Part shown: positions 62,161 to 64,000 of the stretch, one piece after another
Layout: every line of letters begins with the position of its first letter
Position numbering within the stretch: position 1 is the first letter of the stretch
DNA from: Hominisplanchenecus murintestinalis
GTDB lineage: Bacteria > Bacillota > Clostridia > Lachnospirales > Lachnospiraceae
Length of the DNA stretch: 64,000 nucleotides
Direction of reading: 5' to 3'
Assembly (NCBI GenBank): GCA_004793585.1
Contig: SRZB01000001.1
Location: forward strand, 124,001-188,000
Notes under the pieces: generated by a model
The model's input: the letters and a program-made list of their open reading frames with translations, nothing else
Databases searched by the model: none
What the model was told of the DNA's origin: nothing
Position numbers and translations under genes: made by a program

Positions 62161-64000
62161 TTAAAAAGCATCTGCCTCACCATATGTTTCCAGCAGAAAT
62201 TTCATACTCCGCTCACACAGCCATTCCCGAACATAACTTAAATGGTTATCCCATGTCTCAATCGCACCCAGAGCGTTATTATGCGTCCCGCTCAACAGCT
62301 CCCAACGCTCAAAATTCCGTTCGAAAGAAGCTCTTTGGCTTCTGGCTTCTTCTATCGTCTCATCGATTTTGCGTACAATTTCATCTGATTTCTGCACAAG
62401 AATATCAGAAACGAGCTTCTGAAATTCCCCGCTCTCCAAAAGCCGTTTATACCACGCATTCCCTTTTGCCCGAAGTTTATTCCATGAATCCCGTTCCGAA
62501 TATACAAGCGTAATATTCCCTATGGAAATATCGTAATCCCACAGCGGGCCACGGCACAATTTTCCATTTTTGTCTTTGTACATATAAAAGCTCAGACCAT
62601 CATCAATATCTATAGATTTTACCAGTTCGTCTACAATATATCCTTCCGCAAAGGAACGCATATCAAAATACTGGCTGGCCTCCTCGTAATCGTAAGTCCC
62701 CCCCTCTCCTGCCTGAAGCACCTGATAGGCATAATTCAGATAATTTTTCACATAATTTACCTGATCCTCTGTAATCATATCTGTATCCGGCGTCTTGATA
62801 TTATAATGCTGCGTTGTATCAGATGGAAGTTTAAACCAGTCCCTATCCAACACCCCTTCCATCTCCCCATCTCCACGGCAGTCCATTTCCACTAAAAATC
62901 CAAGCCCTTCTCCCTCCGCCGTTTCATCAATTTCCACTCTATTTGTGCCTGTTTCTGTCTGCTCATTTAAGGTATATACACCCTGATACACACCATTTAT
63001 ATAAACTTCCACTGAGATACTCGTTGTTGTATATTTTTGTGTTTCAAATAAGCTGGCAATGGAATATGTAATATGATTTCTAATCAGGCTCCTGTCAATA
63101 TAGTTTGCAAGCAATATCCAATCTTTTTCCTCCCCGCTTCCAAAAAGATTTATTTTTTTATCAAATTTCAGGCGATAAGGCTTCTTGCCTGGAAATGCCC
63201 AGGTAGAATGCCCTCTGCCACGGATACGCGCCGTTTTATCACGGAACGTATATTCCTCTCTCGTATTAAGGATATCAATTTCACATCCCACGTAATAATC
63301 TCTGGAATCAACCGCCATACCCTGTGTGTCAATTGCAATGACTGGCATACTGAGAAAATCATAATCATAAACCGCCTCTATGGTTTTATCCATATTCTCC
63401 CATGTATCTGTGCGCTCCATCTGTGTATTTCCGTCGCTCCACTGCACAAACTTATACCCCAGCTTCGCGGCGGGCGCCTGAACGGTCACAGTTTGGCCTC
63501 TTTCAGAGACAAACTTCTTTTCGTATTTCCCCTCGTCGTCAAAACCTTCACTTTTCAGGGAATCCACAGTATAATGAACCGTCCACGTATCTGTATCCTC
63601 TAATGCCGCTCTGCCGCATATGGTACAAGCTGTCTTTTCCGCATTCCAAGTATGTCCCAGCGCATACAATATTTCCTTCGTTGTATACTCACAGCCCTCA
63701 TAAACACAGGAACTGTATGCTTTCCATCCTTCTTCCATGCACGTCGGAACTTTTTCCTGATTGGAAACAGTAAGGCTATGCCTTCCTGTCTTTACCACCG
63801 CCTGTCTATCTGCCACCGCATCACAACGGCTGCAATGCCTGGACTTTACGCCTTCCCTGCTGCATGTCGGAGAGACATCTACCGTAAATTCTGCTGAAAA
63901 CCGGTGCCCTGGCGCGGGAATTTCTTCTGTTTCCTTTTTTCCGCATACCGTACAGCTTCGCTCCCTTCTGCCTCCCTCCAGACATGTAGCCGGAATTACT
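62161..64000 (-). CDS. CotH-kinase-family surface protein with cysteine-motif repeats (5' end outside the window)
   Basis: At least 612 residues; the frame is open to the right edge, beyond the GTG at 63816. The N-terminal visible part carries Cys-pair modules (ATCLEGGRRERSCTVCG, PTCSREGVKSRHCSRCD, PTCMEEGWKAYSSC, CTICGRAA) with GHRF/GRHS/GHTW turns, as in the protein at 55310-56503. A beta segment of the InlB-type repeat kind follows (YTVDSLKSEGFDDEGKYEKKF... KLGYKFVQWSDGNTQ), and then the CotH domain: RIRGRGHSTWAFPGKKPYRLKFDKKINLFG, DWILLANYIDRSLIRNHI, VYINGVYQGVYTLNEQ and GPLWDYDISIGN, whose Asp is the catalytic candidate. CotH of Bacillus is a spore-coat protein kinase; here a secreted or wall-associated role is likely. 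A weak AT-rich hairpin lies at 62141-62157. Confidence 0.85.
   Translation of the reverse strand, partial: VIPATCLEGGRRERSCTVCGKKETEEIPAPGHRFSAEFTVDVSPTCSREGVKSRHCSRCDAVADRQAVVKTGRHSLTVSNQEKVPTCMEEGWKAYSSCVYEGCEYTTKEILYALGHTWNAEKTACTICGRAALEDTDTWTVHYTVDSLKSEGFDDEGKYEKKFVSERGQTVTVQAPAAKLGYKFVQWSDGNTQMERTDTWENMDKTIEAVYDYDFLSMPVIAIDTQGMAVDSRDYYVGCEIDILNTREEYTFRDKTARIRGRGHSTWAFPGKKPYRLKFDKKINLFGSGEEKDWILLANYIDRSLIRNHITYSIASLFETQKYTTTSISVEVYINGVYQGVYTLNEQTETGTNRVEIDETAEGEGLGFLVEMDCRGDGEMEGVLDRDWFKLPSDTTQHYNIKTPDTDMITEDQVNYVKNYLNYAYQVLQAGEGGTYDYEEASQYFDMRSFAEGYIVDELVKSIDIDDGLSFYMYKDKNGKLCRGPLWDYDISIGNITLVYSERDSWNKLRAKGNAWYKRLLESGEFQKLVSDILVQKSDEIVRKIDETIEEARSQRASFERNFERWELLSGTHNNALGAIETWDNHLSYVREWLCERSMKFLLETYGEADAF

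Overview
The window is chromosomal DNA of a spore-forming, anaerobic gut Firmicute, most likely a member of the Lachnospiraceae. Evidence for this is the sporulation sigma factor SigG, a valS T-box leader, a class III (oxygen-sensitive) ribonucleotide reductase, a sodium-pumping decarboxylase operon, a bile salt hydrolase and a family GH110 alpha-galactosidase fused to surface-protein modules typical of gut clostridia. Genus-level placement ([Ruminococcus]/Mediterraneibacter/Dorea-like) is inference. Most genes lie on the minus strand.

Layout. 1-5.4 kb: nucleotide housekeeping (rdgB), two YfcE-type phosphoesterases, a THUMP RNA methyltransferase, a secreted or anchored papain-family peptidase, a rhodanese, a tiny Asn-rich putative spore protein, and a phosphoribosyltransferase-like protein. 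5.5-9.4 kb: a large secreted FIVAR/BspA-type surface protein and a divergent coiled-coil protein built from 21-bp tandem repeats. 9.4-14.6 kb: the conserved pyrH-frr-uppS-cdsA-dxr-rseP cluster (UMP, ribosome recycling, isoprenoid carrier, phospholipid precursor, site-2 protease). 14.7-18.9 kb: a 1411-residue GH110 glycosidase with Ig-like, FIVAR and BspA-type modules. 19-24.4 kb: a purine salvage operon of two adenine-deaminase paralogues and an NCS2 permease behind a structured leader. 24.4-28.6 kb: cysE and valS with its T-box. 28.6-31.3 kb: galK-galT. 31.3-36 kb: sigG, a flavin-binding PNPOx-fold protein, a PAP2 phosphatase, a degenerate BspA-type gene, and an Rpn-family nuclease behind a leader with mutually exclusive helices that can hide its ribosome binding site.

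36.1-41.4 kb: a five-gene operon encoding a biotin-dependent, sodium-translocating decarboxylase or transcarboxylase (CoA carboxyltransferase, OadG-like lipoprotein, biotin carrier, OadB pump, OadA/PycB carboxyltransferase). 41.5-50.5 kb: dacF-type carboxypeptidase, zinc phospholipase-like protein, scpB-scpA, an EamA transporter with an amidohydrolase, trkH-trkA and tcdA. 50.6-55.3 kb: nrdD with candidate NrdR boxes, a CmpB-like membrane protein, pyrB-pyrI and the RNase P RNA. 55.3-64 kb: a secreted cysteine-motif protein, bile salt hydrolase, CobD-like aminotransferase, a DUF1905 protein, a YjbR-alkyltransferase fusion, a MATE pump controlled by a divergent MerR regulator, and the C-terminal part of a CotH-kinase surface protein that runs off the window.

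Physiologically the region combines core growth functions with host-adaptation genes: glycan attack (GH110), galactose use (Leloir pathway genes galK/galT), bile acid deconjugation, surface adhesion modules and sodium bioenergetics. The least explained signals are the Rpn leader switch (34.8-34.95 kb), the ade leader RNA (24.2-24.4 kb), the Asn-rich small protein with a forespore-type promoter (4.3-4.6 kb), and the C-terminal module shared by three surface-protein genes.
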